Below are positions 1-12,953 of a stretch of DNA of 64,000 nucleotides, piece by piece (the stretch's first letter is position 1; each line of letters opens with the position of its first letter). The translations under genes and the position numbers were made by a program. The notes beneath the pieces are model-generated. The model made no database searches, was not told where the DNA came from, and saw only the letters and a program-made list of their open reading frames with translations. The DNA comes from Antitrichia curtipendula (taxonomy: Eukaryota > Streptophyta > Bryopsida > Hypnales > Leucodontaceae), in NCBI GenBank assembly GCA_951230915.1, contig OX579641.1, forward strand, positions 1,426,001 through 1,490,000, in the 5' to 3' direction.

Positions 1-2832
1 TAGGTATAAAATGTGACTCTTTATATGATTGATTCCACTACGTGCTTGATTGACATGATTGGAAATGCTTTACTCATTCAATAAGCTATACACCAAAGTA
101 AGTAGATCCATTATAGATTACAATCTAACTCAGAGCTCTACTTTTGAACCTAATTTAGTTATATAAGTTACATTCTATTGTAGTTTTTATTGAATTGAGT
201 ATTGAAACTCAAAGTTGGAACTTAAAGTTTTGAAATTGGGGATGAAAGGGATGGAATTGGATGCAAAGTCTTTTGGATTTCTATTAGAACCATGTAGGGA
301 AGCAAGAAAGTTGTCATGGAATCCAAAATGGCAAGAATAGTCCTTCCCTAGGGCCTACAATAGGAAGCTATATGTTTTTGCTTTGACCGCCTATATTATA
401 TTATTTTTTTCCAAAAATGAGTTGACTTACATACATGTAAAATTAACCTAAATTTGCCATTCTTTTGCAAAAAATAATTATGAATCCAATAATTGTATCT
501 ATAGATAGTGACCAAATGCTCTATAAAGGACTTCCTATCTTAATCCTTTAAGACCTTAGCAACTAGGAAGTGGTTTCTAGAGTGATCAAAACAAAAATAA
601 CTCATAATCTAAGAGGAATTGGAAGTGAGTTAAAAAATGGAGGTTCCTAATTTTTTTATTAGAGAGTAAGTTGGAGCAATCCGCTTTAGAAAATACGATT
701 GCATGCAACAATTATTTGCATTTATACATGGCTATATATGCCTATGACTATGTAATACATGGAAATATTGCAAAAGATGTGTCTTTCTTGCATCTTGAAC
801 AACACTGACAATATTTGGAGGGAAAAGCAAACACAAAGATGGCACAAGTAGATGGGCACTTCTTGGAAATAAATATGGCATAATTATAATACTAGATAAA
901 ATAATGTTCAATTACTTTCAAGTATAATGGTCAACAATGTACTTTTTCCAAGTCTTTTTTTCATCTTCTTTTGTAGTGTTGGCTTCAACTATCCCCATGT
1001 AAGTGTTGATCAATCACAATAAAGCACAATTGAACTTGTGCTAACTTGTGTCAATTTTAAGTAGTAGATTATGTATACGTCAAGTGTTTCTTGTACTAAG
1101 CACAAATTTTTATACATAGAAGATGTATTTTTCAAAGTTGATTGTTCTATATGAATCATAAAAGCAATGTTGACCAAATCCAAAGGTCCTTGAAGTGAAT
1201 CTTTTGTGAGATTGCTAGTACTACAAGTCCGCATTTGTACATATTTCATATGTCAACAACATTGTAGAAACTATCATAAAACTCTAAATTCTTGTAGCAC
1301 TAATAGTGCATCATTCTAATTTTCATTTTTGCACATTGACCCATTGACTATCACTCACTCCAATTAGGTACAATTATTTTTTTCACTTAAGCTCCTCTAT
1401 CTTCAATAATTCCACTTTGCTAAAGATCATGTCTCTATTCTCGCTTTGTCCAATTCGCCCCTGCACTTTAACGGATTAATCTATTGTATTGAAAGATAGG
1501 TGAGAATGATTGGAAGCTATTGTAGAGGAGTGAGTGGCACCTTGGCACATCAATAAAATGCCTTGGGGCTTGAGAGCATGACCACCATTATGCGCCTAAG
1601 CTTGGCACGTTCAAATTTTCCATCTAATTTTGAAGGGCCCTCATTTTCCTTGTCCCTCATTCTTGCTCATCAAACGTAGCCCATAAATAGTCAAATGAGC
1701 ATTCATCAAGAATAATAAAGGATAAAGCAACTAAAGTTAGGAGGATGAATAGTGATTTCAAGGTCCATTCTTTGACACGCTAGGATCAAGCGTTAAGAGA
1801 ATATTGTGAAAGGCCATACATTTTTTAATCCACATTTGAAGAATGTTGAACCTAAAGCGTGTAACGTTGGCCATGCTCTGATCAGTGTTGTTCTAAATGT
1901 GTGTTCAATCCGGGTGTCATATGCATCCATCAATGCTTTTGATGGTCATTTGACTTCAAACTATCTTAATCAATGATTCCCAAACTAGTTTTTTGAATTT
2001 AGTGCAATATGCTATCCTAACAACAAATAGGCATAAACTTTGACTACTTTGAGTGAGTAGTATCAAAAAAATAGAAAAGAAAGGATTTTGCAAGTTGTAA
2101 AGGATTATTGGAAGTAGTATAACATAAAACTGACTAAATAGATGTTAAGTCCAATGTAGAGGAAGTTGCAAATTGGCTATCAAATTCTATCTTTTGTTGC
2201 AGTTTTGGTTAAAGTGTCTCCATTAAAGGTACTTTTTATAATGTACTAGTTGCGCTAAGATTTTTTTGGTAGAAATTTAGATAATTTTAGTCAATTTAGG
2301 GATCACTAATCCTAATCCAACTCTCCAATCACTATAGTTGCTTGCCTCTATATACAATAACAATAAGGTTTGTTTGGGCTTTGTGTTAAGTGTTAATCCT
2401 TTAGCCTCTAGTTGCAATGAGTTGTTATATTAAAGCATCAAGGAATCAACGGCACATCGAACATTAATGTAAACACAAAAATTTATTTTGAGGAAATTGG
2501 TACAATCTAATTATATTCAATATGCAATAATTGAAACTAGTGTGACTTTGAAAATTAGTAAAACATGTACTATTAGGACAAGTAGTATATATATCTATCC
2601 ACTATGTCATCACCAAGTTGATGAAAATCATTAACCTCTTGAGAACAATAAGCTCTTGTGGAGCTTTTCAAAAGTTTAAGGCAAGAGCATGCATAGTGAA
2701 GCTTCAACATTTTTTTTGGAAATTTTAATGAAGCTTTTCTTTAGAGCAACAATTGATTGCCTTAACTAAGACCAAGAAGTGTTGCCCTAAGGTGACAGAA
2801 GAAGGGACTACAGTTTGGAAGGAGAAGCTTAG
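1..2832. other. AT-rich intergenic DNA, no gene seen
   Basis: No reading frame here has protein-like composition; the longest open frames are short and low in complexity. Two sites resemble the ends of the TTAA-bounded elements described further on (TTAATCCTTTAA near 540 and TTAATCCTTTAGCC near 2393), but no matching opposite ends were found. I saw no tRNA, rRNA or tandem array. Confidence 0.5.
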
Positions 2833-3038
2833 TACTATAAGAAACCAAGGTTTTTCAATGGTTAAGTTGACAAAAAAATTTGGACATCTAATGTAACAAT
2901 CCATGTTTTGATGTCAACAATAATGTCCAATCCAACATGCAAATGTTATGTTGAACGTCAATGTTGACATAAAAACATAGATTGTCACACTAGATGTTTA
3001 AAAAAATCTACCAACTAAGATATGAGTTTCCTACAGTG
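2833..3038. mobile_element. CACTA-like fold-back MITE, decayed
   Basis: The left end reads TACTATAAGAAACC and the reverse complement of the right end reads CACTGTAGGAAACT, both close to the CACTATAAGAAAAC end of the large CACTA element at 44631. Inside the ends the two arms are complementary: 2882-2919 pairs with about 2962-2999, around GACATCTAATGTAACAATC. Total length is about 206 bp and there is no coding capacity. I could not find a matching 3-bp target duplication, so the limits are approximate. The termini indicate CACTA (En/Spm); non-autonomous status follows from its size. Confidence 0.5.
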
Positions 3039-5200
3039 ATTATAGGGAGGGCTCAACACATGTGGTGGTAGGTAGAGGTTAAACTTAGACAAGATCAATA
3101 AAATGCAAGCCACGTGTGAGATTTAACATTGGAGAGGGGAGCCTTACATGAGATTTGGGGGTCTGGGAGGGCCGTTTCAAGCCCGTTCCCCGGTAGTTAA
3201 AGAACGCCGTTGTCAAAATTTATTTTTTTGGAAAAAAATAAAAAAATCTTAAAGCAAAAAAATAAAAATGATTTTTTTTTTGAATTTTTTGATATGACGT
3301 GGCAATTGCTTTACCACATTAAGCAACTGCTGCGACATAGTTCCAGGGGTTGGGAATCCTAGGGAACTAGCAACCCTCTCCAGGGGTTGAAACTCATGTA
3401 ATGATCGGTCTTGCAAAGAAAGAGGTGTTAACTTTCATAGCTTTCTTGCAACCTAACGCAATCCATGCACAACCAATTTGTCATGGTACACAGTGTTGGC
3501 CCAAGAAGCCTGCAACCAAAGCTTTTAGGCAACACTATTATCATCAAGTGGCAACGGTGCTAGAGTGGAGAGAGAGGAGGTTTATTGACAGGAAAGTGTT
3601 CAAAGCCATGAAGTGCTTGTGGCTAGAAGACATCACAAACAACACTACTTCAAAATGAGATGCCAAATGAGGACACATACATTAAGGTGGAAGGGAAATG
3701 GGTAAGCAATTAATTATAATTCTTCTTTGAACAATGTCATTTGTTTTTCCATCTTTCAAAGAATCATTGGTATAGTAAATTCTATTCAAATTGAAGAGTT
3801 CTTGAGCCTATGAATTTCTTCTTTCAGCAAGTAGAGTCACTATGGAATTTTTCTTTGAACTATTTATTTCACAATGCAATTCATCTTTGAGAAATTTGAT
3901 TGACTATGCACATTATATTGATCACTTTATTTTGAATTACCTAATTAATCTCTTGAAATTTTTTACTAAACTATAGAGAAAAAAAAATTTCTTCACCATA
4001 GAATTGCTTGAATTTTATAACTTGCCGTATACCTCAAGGGTCTACAATGGAGCTCTAGGTTGCAGACAACCCTTGCTGCATCAAGCAATGGATTGTCTTC
4101 ACCAAAAATTCCATTGACACAAACTCTTCCATCTCCACCTCACACACAACCAATTTTGACCCAAGCATACTTTCTAGATGAACCTTTTGACCCTACTATA
4201 TTTCAAACTCTTTGTAATCACAACTAAGACCACCTAGACAATACAAAAAATTGAGATTGTAGGCAAGGAGTCAAGTTGTGAGGATCTTTTAAAACATAAC
4301 TTTGATGAAGAGAATTGTGTGGGAGAAGATGTTCCAATCTTATGACTAGAAAAATTACAATTTATGGCCTTTGTAATTCTTACGTAGTGTGGAAACACAC
4401 ATTAATTTCAAATTTTGCAAGTGTACTAAAAAGCAAGAATTTGAGGTTCAAACGAGACTTTTAAATAAAATCTTTGTTGTGGTGGTAGTAAAAGGAGGAC
4501 CCCCTAACACAGTTTTGGGAGAAAGAAGCCCCAAGATATGACCATGAATTGTGATTCTCATGGAGACTGTCTTGGGAGCTTAGCAAAAAAAATTGATACA
4601 AAAGCAAAAAATTGAAATGCCTTTTAAAACCAATTGTAGCATGTCAGTTTAGGATCTTGAGCTCATGGGCCTAAGAGCCTAGGCTTGTATATTATAGGTG
4701 CCTATATTATAGACATCTTCCATGGTTATAGGATATTTATAGACCTACTAGTATTATTTGAATTATAAAATGTTTGCATAGCAAAGTCTTTAAAATCTAC
4801 ATTACACAAATGTTAAAAACATTAACACAAGAATCCTTATAAAAAATGATGGATGAAAAATATTTTTTTGAATGTTTTGAGATGTGTTTAATTTCATCCG
4901 TTATTCAAAATTTGAATGTATGGTCCTTCAAGGGTTAATTCATAGATAAAAAAACAAAAATAGTGACTACCTATGGAATAATTCACTTATAGTCTAATAA
5001 TTTTAATAAGTGACGGTGGTTTAATTATCAAGTAATACACTTATTTGGGTTAATGATTATAATACAAGGAAGTAGTTTTATTTAATATCCCAAACTTCAA
5101 CTCATTGGCCAATCTATTTCCAAATCATACCTTTATAATATATACTAACCACTAATGCCAAGCATAAATATCTGTAGATAGACGATTTGGCCATTAATTT
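3039..5200. other. AT-rich intergenic DNA with an isolated TTAA-type right end
   Basis: No recognisable gene. A less AT-rich stretch (about 3165-3395) contains two related CAGGGGTTG strings. An 85-codon frame at 3401-3658 resembles no family I know and looks fortuitous. At 4921-4938 the sequence GTCCTTCAAGGG followed by TTAA matches the right ends of the TTAA-bounded elements elsewhere in the window; its left end was not found. Confidence 0.4.
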
Positions 5201-6130
5201 TGATTTTTTTATGTGTATTTGAAGGCCTATTTGGTGTGCTTTGTATGTTATATTTTAGTTTAAGTCCCAATTTGGTAGTTTTTGAGACGTTTTGTTAAGT
5301 TACAAGTGTAGTTATTGAGTTAGTTTTGATGTGATATTAAGGTATATTTCAAGTAGGAGTCTCATTAAGGCTTTAAGGTTTTCCAATTTAGGTTTAATGA
5401 TCAAAGATCAATCACAGAGGGTATTTGTCCTAGTTGGCACGATCCAGGTGTTGAAATCGAGTTGGAAGTGGATGAGGGGTTTGTCAAAGTCGGTTGTAAG
5501 TTAGATACCAATTTGGATGGCTGGAAGTTGTTAGTCATCTTTTTCAAGTTGGTAACCTTCTGGGTGTTTCCTATTAGGCTTGTTTCTTTCGTCATTTTTT
5601 TTGACCCACTTGGAGAGAGCCAGTGCGAGTCCCAACTAGTTTGAGCTGCGTTTTGTTGTTATTTTTGAATTTGTGTCCTAGTTGGTGGTCAGGAAGATGA
5701 AGAGTTTGTGTGTGTGAATGAGAGAAGGAAATGTTATCAAGATTCAGGATTACAAGTTGGTGAATATGTTTGTGATGGAGAAGTGAGTCATGTGTGAGTG
5801 AACTAATAAGTGGCGTTGAGTATGTATCAGAGTAACTATGTGGTGTGATGAAGATGATTGTGTTCTAGTTGGAGACATTATACAGAATGATGGAGAATCA
5901 ATCTGTGAAGTTGGTGAGAATTTATTTTTTGTGTACTAATGTAGGATTGAGTGATTCCAAATTGGAGATGGTGCAGTGAGTGATGAAGTGAGCGGATATA
6001 GTGTTGGAGTGTATCCAGTTAGATTTGAGGAACATAAAAATTATAAACAGTGATTTGGTCACCAATCGGGTTAATGTAGTCAGAAATTATATACCAAATT
6101 GGTTGTTGTGTATATAATGGAAATGTGTGT

Positions 6131-6359
6131 TTAATCCTTAAACAACAGGCTTGTAACCGTGGAAATCATCTGTTTTGTCACCGTGTGAATTGTTGGATTA
6201 AAATAATACAAAAGCACTCATTGGAAGACAAGCTACTATAGATGATCTTTCCTTTTCACACGAAATTAGGAGGATGAATAGTTGCACTTCTGTCCTACAG
6301 GAAGAGGTTCTTTGTCATTCATCGTCCAGAAAACATCCTTTGCAGCGTTTATGGGTTAA
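6131..6359 (+). mobile_element. TTAA-bounded MITE, family C, copy 1
   Basis: TTAA flanks both ends (6131-6134 and 6356-6359). The left terminus is TCCTTAAAC and the inverted right terminus is CCCATAAAC. The 221-bp body closely matches the reverse complement of 21429-21659, roughly 90 percent by eye, and more distantly 31992-32459. The TTAA target site and C-rich terminus are the signature of piggyBac-superfamily elements. No coding capacity. This copy is uninterrupted and serves as the empty site for the insertion at 32060-32309. Confidence 0.75.
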
Positions 6360-6450
6360 GTAGTTATGTGTATTGTATGAGTTTTTAGCATTGAGTTTCA
6401 TTGAATTCATGGTCTGTGTGATGGTTACATGCAGTGGAATTGGTTGGATA

Positions 6451-7723
6451 CTATGGTAGAACCACCCATCACCAACCAGTACCCGGTTGCCAACCACTAG
6501 GGGGTATCAATTTCAGTACATGCTAGGATTCAATTCCATAATTAATCTTTGGGTTGATTATATCAATGCTCCAAAGTCATGATGCCATATGTCCTTAACT
6601 TTGGGTGTTCAAGTGAGTAGCAATTACTCTCACAGTGATTAGTTATGCATGACTCTACAGTACCCGGCAAGCACGAATCGTCCACTCCATTTTGCCAACC
6701 AAAAGAAAATTGTAGAATGTATCATATGGTTAACATTTTTCATCTTGCATAATTAACATTCACTTCTTATGCAATTGCGATCAAGCATACCAAATTTGAA
6801 TTCCAGAAAATCAAAATTCTATTTTTGGTGAATTCTTTCATTAAATTTTAATGATTTTATACAATAATTCATTGAAAAATATAGATGATGAATTTTTTTA
6901 ATTCAATTGCGGCAATATGTAGGAAATACCTACACGCACATCTTTCCTTCAATAGGCATTTCCAAAAACTTTTAGAACTTCCTCACAAAGGTTTCAAAGG
7001 TTGTCGTGACAATGTCCAATTTTTGAAAAATAGATATTTCTTTATTGTAATTAGATTTTGGCAAAACAACTATACATTCATGTTCGAATGTACAAAATTA
7101 GTAACAATATGAAGGTCAAATAGAAAAATCTAATTACAATAAAGAAATATCTATTTTTCAAAAATTGGACATTGTCACGACAACCTTTGAAACCTTTGTG
7201 AGGAAATTCTAAATTTTTTGGAAATGCCTATTGAAAAAGATGTGCATGTAAATGTTTCCTATATATTGTCGCAATTGAATTAAAAAAATTAATCATCAAC
7301 GATTTTCAATCAATTATCATATAAAACTATGAATTTTAAGTGAAATAATTCACTAAAAATGCAATTTTACTTTTTTGAAACCCAAATTTGGTATGCTTGA
7401 TTGGAAGTGCGTAAGAATTGAATGTTGATCATGCAAGACAAAAAATGTCAATCATAATATATATTGTTCAAAGTTCTTTTGAATGGCAGAATGAGGTGGA
7501 CGATTCAGAGTTGCCGGGTACTGTACAGAGTGGAGATGGTTTAAGGCCAACTTTTGGCTTCAGAAATTCATAGTAAATTCAGTTCAAGGAAAAAAATCAC
7601 AAAACTTTGGCAATGCCCATCATTTCTATCTTCCTATAGGACTGTAAATTCACATTGCCTTCAACTGTTCCAGAACATATGCGGAATTACTTCAGTGGTC
7701 GACAATGGGTGGTTCTACCATAG
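6451..7723. repeat. 19-bp inverted repeat flanking the fold-back element
   Basis: 6451-6469 (CTATGGTAGAACCACCCAT) is exactly inverted at 7705-7723. A related string (AACCACCCATTACCAA) occurs near 19207. It may be the remnant of an outer element into which the fold-back at 6658 inserted; its full limits are not resolved. Confidence 0.4.
6658..7523. mobile_element. Tc1/mariner-like fold-back element with TA duplication
   Basis: TA dinucleotides (6656-6657 and 7524-7525) flank inverted ends reading CAGTACCCGGCAA. A CAGT start next to TA is typical of Tc1/mariner elements. The arms are about 400 bp each and remain near-complementary to a centre around 7090-7110, so a transcript would fold into one long hairpin. 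No transposase is present. Arm sequences recur at about 31020-31330 and 31735-31880, a second copy broken by another insertion. Confidence 0.7.
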
Positions 7724-9171
7724 AAGTTTTCTTAAGTGTTGAAATAAATGAAAGTATTTGTGGGCATGCAAATCATCTGTGTACAGAAGAGTGATTTTGA
7801 TCATGGCAGTCTGAGAGAATGTTGGGTGAGAGTATTTCCAAGTTGGATGTGTGTTATGTAATGATCTTTGTGTGGAATATGTGTGTTAAATAAGTCCATG
7901 GTTTAATGTTTTGATTTGCGTGATTAAGTTGTCAAAGTTATCAGAGTGTATGTATATGTCTGGTGATCTATTAATGAGTTAGAAAAGTTATTAGTTTTAC
8001 CTTTACATGGTGAGAAATTCCCAATTTGGTTTTAATGGCAGTGCAATGATAAACGATGTAGAATAAGAAGATGAAGTGTCCATGTTTGAAACTAACAAAA
8101 CGTATGTTAAACTTGATTCTCCAAATGGTACACGAAAGATGTTATTGCAGTCCAAGTTGGAGTTATAAAATCTGATTGTTACTCTTTTGCTTGACATAAT
8201 TTGGTTTTGTAAAGAGATTATGCTATTCGGAGAATATTTCGACTGTATGAGAGAAGGTAATTTAGTTTGATTAAATTATATGTTGTGGGAATGAGGGAGA
8301 ATGATAAGAAGAAGAAATTGATTCCAAGTTGGCGTGTACAAAATGCCAATTATGTCATAAATATAGTTTCATAAAGCTTATTGATGCAACAAAGGATTTA
8401 CAGACCAAGTTGATGTTTAAAGATCCTATTGTCCCTATAATTGAAGACAATGCAAACTGTAAATGAATAATAAAAGCCCAATTCGGAAGTTGGAAAGTCT
8501 TGACTGAGCAATAATGTTGTACCTATCCCAAGCTCCATTAGGAGAAGATAAAGATCCAAGTTGTAGTAAAGAAAAGAAGCACAAGATAATCAAAGATTAC
8601 AATTAAAGAAGATAGAAAAGAAAAGAAAAAACAATTTTGGAAATCACTTAACCCTTGTGGACATTAAGAGTGGAGTGGCAAAATTTTAGTAATTAGAATT
8701 ACCTTGTGAAGATAAAACAATTTGCATGCAGTTAAGGAACAAATTTATTTTCTTAGGCTTTGGTTGCAATGGCCTACTAGGTGGTTTATTAGAAATAAAT
8801 CCTATTTAAATTGCCTCCCTAGGACCAAACTATACTATTAGCTTAGTTTTACCAAAAATGATCTAAGCTTATCTACAATATCCAATACAATAATTCTATT
8901 ATTCATTTATTCTAAATATAGAATCAATAGATTATGCATTAAGTATATGTTTAGAGTTATTTTTATAGCTAATGCATTTGTAATATTTTTATAAAGCTAT
9001 AATACTATCTTTATTGTTTTTAAAAATAAATATTGCTTGAACTTTTGTTTGTCTCCCGAGGAGACATAGGTATCTTAGGGAGTTACAAAGTGTGAAAATA
9101 CAACCTTAATGTTGTCCATCAAAGAAAATATCAGGTGTCATTTTATGCATTTTATTACAATGAATTAATAC

Positions 9172-10105
9172 TTAATGCCTAGAGGACCAGCATGTTTTTT
9201 TATAGCAACTTAGAAATTTTGGAAAGGTATGGATGGATAGAGATTTGCATATTTTAGACTGAAATTTTGATAGAAGACGGGGACAAAAAACATCTTTCAT
9301 ATGCATTGAAATTTATGACATTTGGAAATGTGAGTCAAAAGTTATGGCCTAATATGTTATTTTTTTTTTCCCCAAACGGGCGGTCCAAGCAAATCAGAAA
9401 AAATCACTTTTTTCAAAAACAATTTTTTATTTTATTTTTAGAGTTATATATTCATGGAAAGCTTAGAATCATTCCATTTTGATTATTAAGTCAAAAATTA
9501 TAAGGAGTTTTAGTTTGCGGGCAGCTATAGATTATTTACTCTAAAATAAACCTTTGAAGTCCTTTACTTAACTCAATTTTCAATATTTTTGGGAAAAAAA
9601 TAAACTCACAGGATGTAGATTGTTTATTGCAACATTGCAACCATTTGGATTGGCATTTTTCAAATCCATAAATAAATTGCTAACAATTATGCATTTTAAA
9701 TCATTCTACTTCTTTCTACTTACTATTTTTTCTTATATGCTGTACAATTCCAAATGATGTGAAAACTTTCAAGCATTTATCTAACTTGTCCAGGAAAAAG
9801 AATCCACCATTTTGGACATTTTGGACATTTTTTTGATAGAAAAGTGAGCTTGTGAAGTGCAGCTGCCCTGTTTTTTGCACGGTCCAAAAAATGATTACAG
9901 TCAGTGAATTTGAATGCTTATATCTTGCAATCCACATGGTGGAAATTTCTGAAACTTTTACCACATGTTCTCAAGCTAGCATAATACACAATCTTATGAA
10001 GATCTTATGTCAAAAAAAGTTTTAAATTTTTTTTGGTACTTGTAATAAAAATGGCAGTTTTGCAAGTTTTTGGTGAAAACATAGCCTTGGTCCTTCAGGG
10101 GGTAA
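9172..10105. mobile_element. TTAA-type element, family A, decayed copy
   Basis: The left end is TTAA followed by TGCCTAGAGGACCA. The right end, inverted, reads CCCCCTGAAGGACCA, next to a decayed TTAA (GGTAAT). The right half resembles 20810-20990 and 22520-22716, sharing the theme of gaatgcttatatcttgcaatc followed by an atggcagttttg block. Length is about 930 bp, no open frame. Assignment rests on both ends plus internal similarity. Confidence 0.5.
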
Positions 10106-10145
10106 TTGAAATATAAAAAGGTGATCGGCAATATTGTATCCATTA

Positions 10146-10789
10146 TTAATCCCTAAATGCCCAAGGCCTATTTGGAGCTTCTTGAAATTTGCTCTAAATT
10201 GAATAAAAATTGAACATTTTCATAAGTTGTACCAATTTCTTTAGAATTGTAACCATACAAATTCAAACTAGACGTGTTAGAGATCACATAGGAAAAGAAA
10301 ACATAACAATATCACTTACAGATTGAAAGATTATAATGTTTGATTATGAGGGTGTTAAAACTATGAAAAATTTTCAATTTTCTTTTTGCATGTCAACTCT
10401 AAAATGTTGGTCACTAAAAAAATATGAGGTTATAGGACCTAGTATGCCCAATCCCAATCAATTTATGGTTTAAGAAAATCTATTTTACAACTTTTTTAAA
10501 TGAATTTCTAATAGGATTTTTCTCCAAGATCTAGTGTATTTGAGGCTCATTTCCAAGAGCCCTCAACACTACGGGAAGTCAAGATTGCAATGGGTATCCG
10601 TGCACAAAATCTTGAATAGAAAAACCATAATTCTTCATTTTTAAGATCGACTTTTAGATCCTAAAACTAGACTTCCCAAAGTGTTATCCAAAAATATAAA
10701 CTACTTAAAGTAGCAATTTGGTTGGATTTTACTTAACTTCAAAGTTTTTGAAACACCAAAATTTGGTGCCTTGGGCAATTAGGGATTAA
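10146..10789. mobile_element. TTAA-bounded element, family B, copy 1
   Basis: TTAA lies on both sides (10146-10149 and 10786-10789). The terminal inverted repeat is TCCCTAAATGCCCAAGGC on the left and TCCCTAATTGCCCAAGGC inverted on the right, 17 of 18 identical. This is the cleanest terminal repeat of the group. The body is AT-rich, non-coding and shared with 17052-17719 and 18311-18848 (for example the string tcaaactagacatgtta near the left end). A non-autonomous piggyBac-like element is the best reading. Confidence 0.75.
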
Positions 10790-12127
10790 GCAAGGTTTAG
10801 GATCTTTTCTTAATAAATTGCATTTACTATAATATTTTGTAGTTTCTAAACTTTTTGAACTTAAGCTTTAAGACTAATTAAGAAGCAGAACAAATGAACA
10901 ACAATTCCATTGATTTTCTTTTGTTAGGTAGAGAACTTACTTCTTGCTTGAATTTGAAAAATACTCTAAATCCATTATATATTCTAAATCGTATTGTTGC
11001 AAGCCTATTTTTGTTTTATTATATTGTTTATTTATTTAGTTCTTTTATTAAGTAGATACTAATTTAATTGCATTAATCTTGAAGAATTGATTTAGATGAA
11101 CTAATCTTGTATTACCAATGGATGGTAGAAGCTTTGGTGAACATTCTAGGATGAATAGGACTAGTGAAAGAATCCCACTGAATGAAATGTTTTTTGAACA
11201 ATGAGGTTAGAAAAATTTACGAATTTTGGTCCTATGCAAATTTAAGAAAAAGTTTAGGAAATTCAATAAGTTGTAGCATGCTAAAAAATGAATAGATTTT
11301 TAAACCGCAAATTGCATAGAAATCATAGTGAATAGTACTTGAGCATTGTAACAAATACATACACGTAAAATTCAAAACCATACAACAATTTTGATTTCTT
11401 ATATATACTACCTATCATCTAGTGTTGTCCCCATTTGTTGAAATTTTAGCTTGTATTCTATTGGTGCTATTAGAAATGAGCCTTTGCAATTGCTTTAGAG
11501 ATACTTGATCCTGCCATACCACTTGAATCTTTTGTATCATTTCTTGCTCGTTCTTCGACTTGTTCTTGTATACCAACAAACCTTTGACCATCTTCCCAAG
11601 GTTCTTTATGGTGAATTAGGAGGCCAAACTACCTTCTTCCCACCATGAGCTTGCCTCCGCTTTTGTGAAGATTGTTGTATGATGGTCTACTATACTTTAC
11701 TACGTGCCATTCCCATGCAATTTGCGGTTTGAAAATCTGTACATTTTAGAGTACGTATTGTATAAAGTTGCTGAACTTTGTACCAAAATGTTAGGCCCAA
11801 AACCATGCCTTTAGAACAAAATGACATTGAAAAAATTTCAAACAAATAAAAAAATCTTGAATGAAATAGCCAGATTGTGGATGAAAACAAAATTATGGAT
11901 ATGTAATATGCACAATGTGGTATTTGATATCCAATATGTGGATGAATGTTGAAATTTAGAGCACCGCCATAACATTTTATATTGTCACTTTGGCTCTTCA
12001 TAAAAAAATGAGAAAAAACAAAAACAAAAACACTGGTTGTTAGTACTCGGGCGTCTGATTGATTGTCGCAGGTCCTTTCTTGGTGGGGGGCTCCCGATTT
12101 GGGGGGGCCCGCAAAAGGAAAACGTTA
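10790..12127. other. AT-rich intergenic DNA, nothing identified
   Basis: No conserved frame, array or paired element ends. A 103-codon minus-strand frame (11690-12001) has no recognisable motif and atypical composition, and I treat it as chance. Confidence 0.45.
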
Positions 12128-12574
12128 GAGCAGCTCCAGTGGGCCACTTTTAAGAAGCCCGGGAACGGGGCCAACGGGGCCTTTAACGTGGTTTTGGCAA
12201 AAAACGCTCCCCAATGCAGCCGTTGTAGCCAACTGCATTTGCCAGGGCTCTTTACATGAGATCCCCTGCTCGGCATTTTGAGTCAATTTGAAGAGCACGG
12301 AAATTGACACACAATAACAAAAGTCTCCCCTTTTCAAGCCTTGTAACGTGTGCCAATTGATTGGAGCTCCTCTTTTGCATGAAATGTCTTTTTTTAACGT
12401 AGAATCTTTTCTTCTTCTTTTTTTTATATTGCGGAAAGTCCATTTGAAGTTTGGCTTGCGGCACTGCATTGGGGTCATTTTTTTCTAAAAGTTGCAGGAA
12501 CGGAATGAGGTCCGCCTCCCTGCACTTCAAAAGTTCAATGCAGTAAGTTTTCAGTGTTCCCATTGAGCTTGCTC
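12128..12574. mobile_element. Harbinger-type MITE, copy 1 (TTA duplication)
   Basis: A direct TTA flanks each side (12125-12127 and 12575-12577). Ends are GAGCAGCTCCAGTGGGC and, inverted, GAGCAAGCTCAATGGGA. The 447-bp body is about 90 percent identical by eye to 17809-18256. Three-base T-N-A duplications are the hallmark of PIF/Harbinger. The termini differ from those of the Harbinger at 43122, so that element is unlikely to be its source. Short open frames across it on both strands are also present in the second copy with changes and are not genes. Confidence 0.75.
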
Positions 12575-12577
12575 TTA

Positions 12578-12953
12578 CAGTACCAGTGTTACAGTATGGT
12601 AGGGAAAATCAGTCGTCCGATTTATTGGACCCACTCGATGACCTGTCCAGCATAGTCCGTCCGTCCGTCCTCCGTCCTCCAATGGGGGCCCTCGAACTTT
12701 CCCAATTGTCCTTTCGATTAGGACCACGGAAGCATCCGCCCCATTTCCCGGCTCTTGTCGACAAGTGGGCAAGGGTGACAGCTGTCACGCCGGCCTTTTC
12801 CGTGCCCTTTAGTTCCAACCGGGTGGCCGCTGCAAGGGTGCGCGAATCAGGAGGAAGGTACGTCTGTTACCCTCCCTTCCGGCCCCTTCCCCGACTGATG
12901 GAAACGGCGAAGTCCCAACGGATGGGTGGACGGAGACGGAGACCCTTCAAGGG
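12578..12953. other. Orphan GC-rich island
   Basis: A sharply GC-rich block in AT-rich surroundings, with CCGT/CCGTC runs near 12656-12680 and a consensus-like splice donor (GAAG then GTACGT) near 12858. Frames are open on both strands, as expected from base composition, and none resembles a known protein. It looks like a promoter plus first exon without a gene, similar in texture to the HisRS 5' end. It stops where a TTAA element begins (12954). Confidence 0.35.

Larger units (their letters stand above)
5200..8640. repeat. Old dispersed repeat rich in CCAAGTTGG-like motifs, interrupted by MITEs
   Basis: From about 5260 to 6110 and again from 7840 to 8570 the motif CCAAGTTGG or close variants (CAAGTTGG, CCAATTTGG, GAAGTTGG) recurs roughly every 40-110 bp in GA/GT-rich DNA. 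The two halves look like one sequence split by the MITE cluster at 6131-7725. Spacing is too irregular for a satellite and no frame stays open, so this may be a decayed minisatellite or transposon interior. TTAA followed by CCCTTGTGGAC at 8648 may be the left end of another element. Confidence 0.35.

Noticed and set aside
11690..12001. 103-codon minus-strand frame
   Set aside because: No similarity, AT-driven composition and no supporting signals.
12040..12563. Overlapping open frames on both strands
   Set aside because: They lie within the Harbinger-type MITE that recurs at 17809-18256; the frames are not conserved between the two copies.
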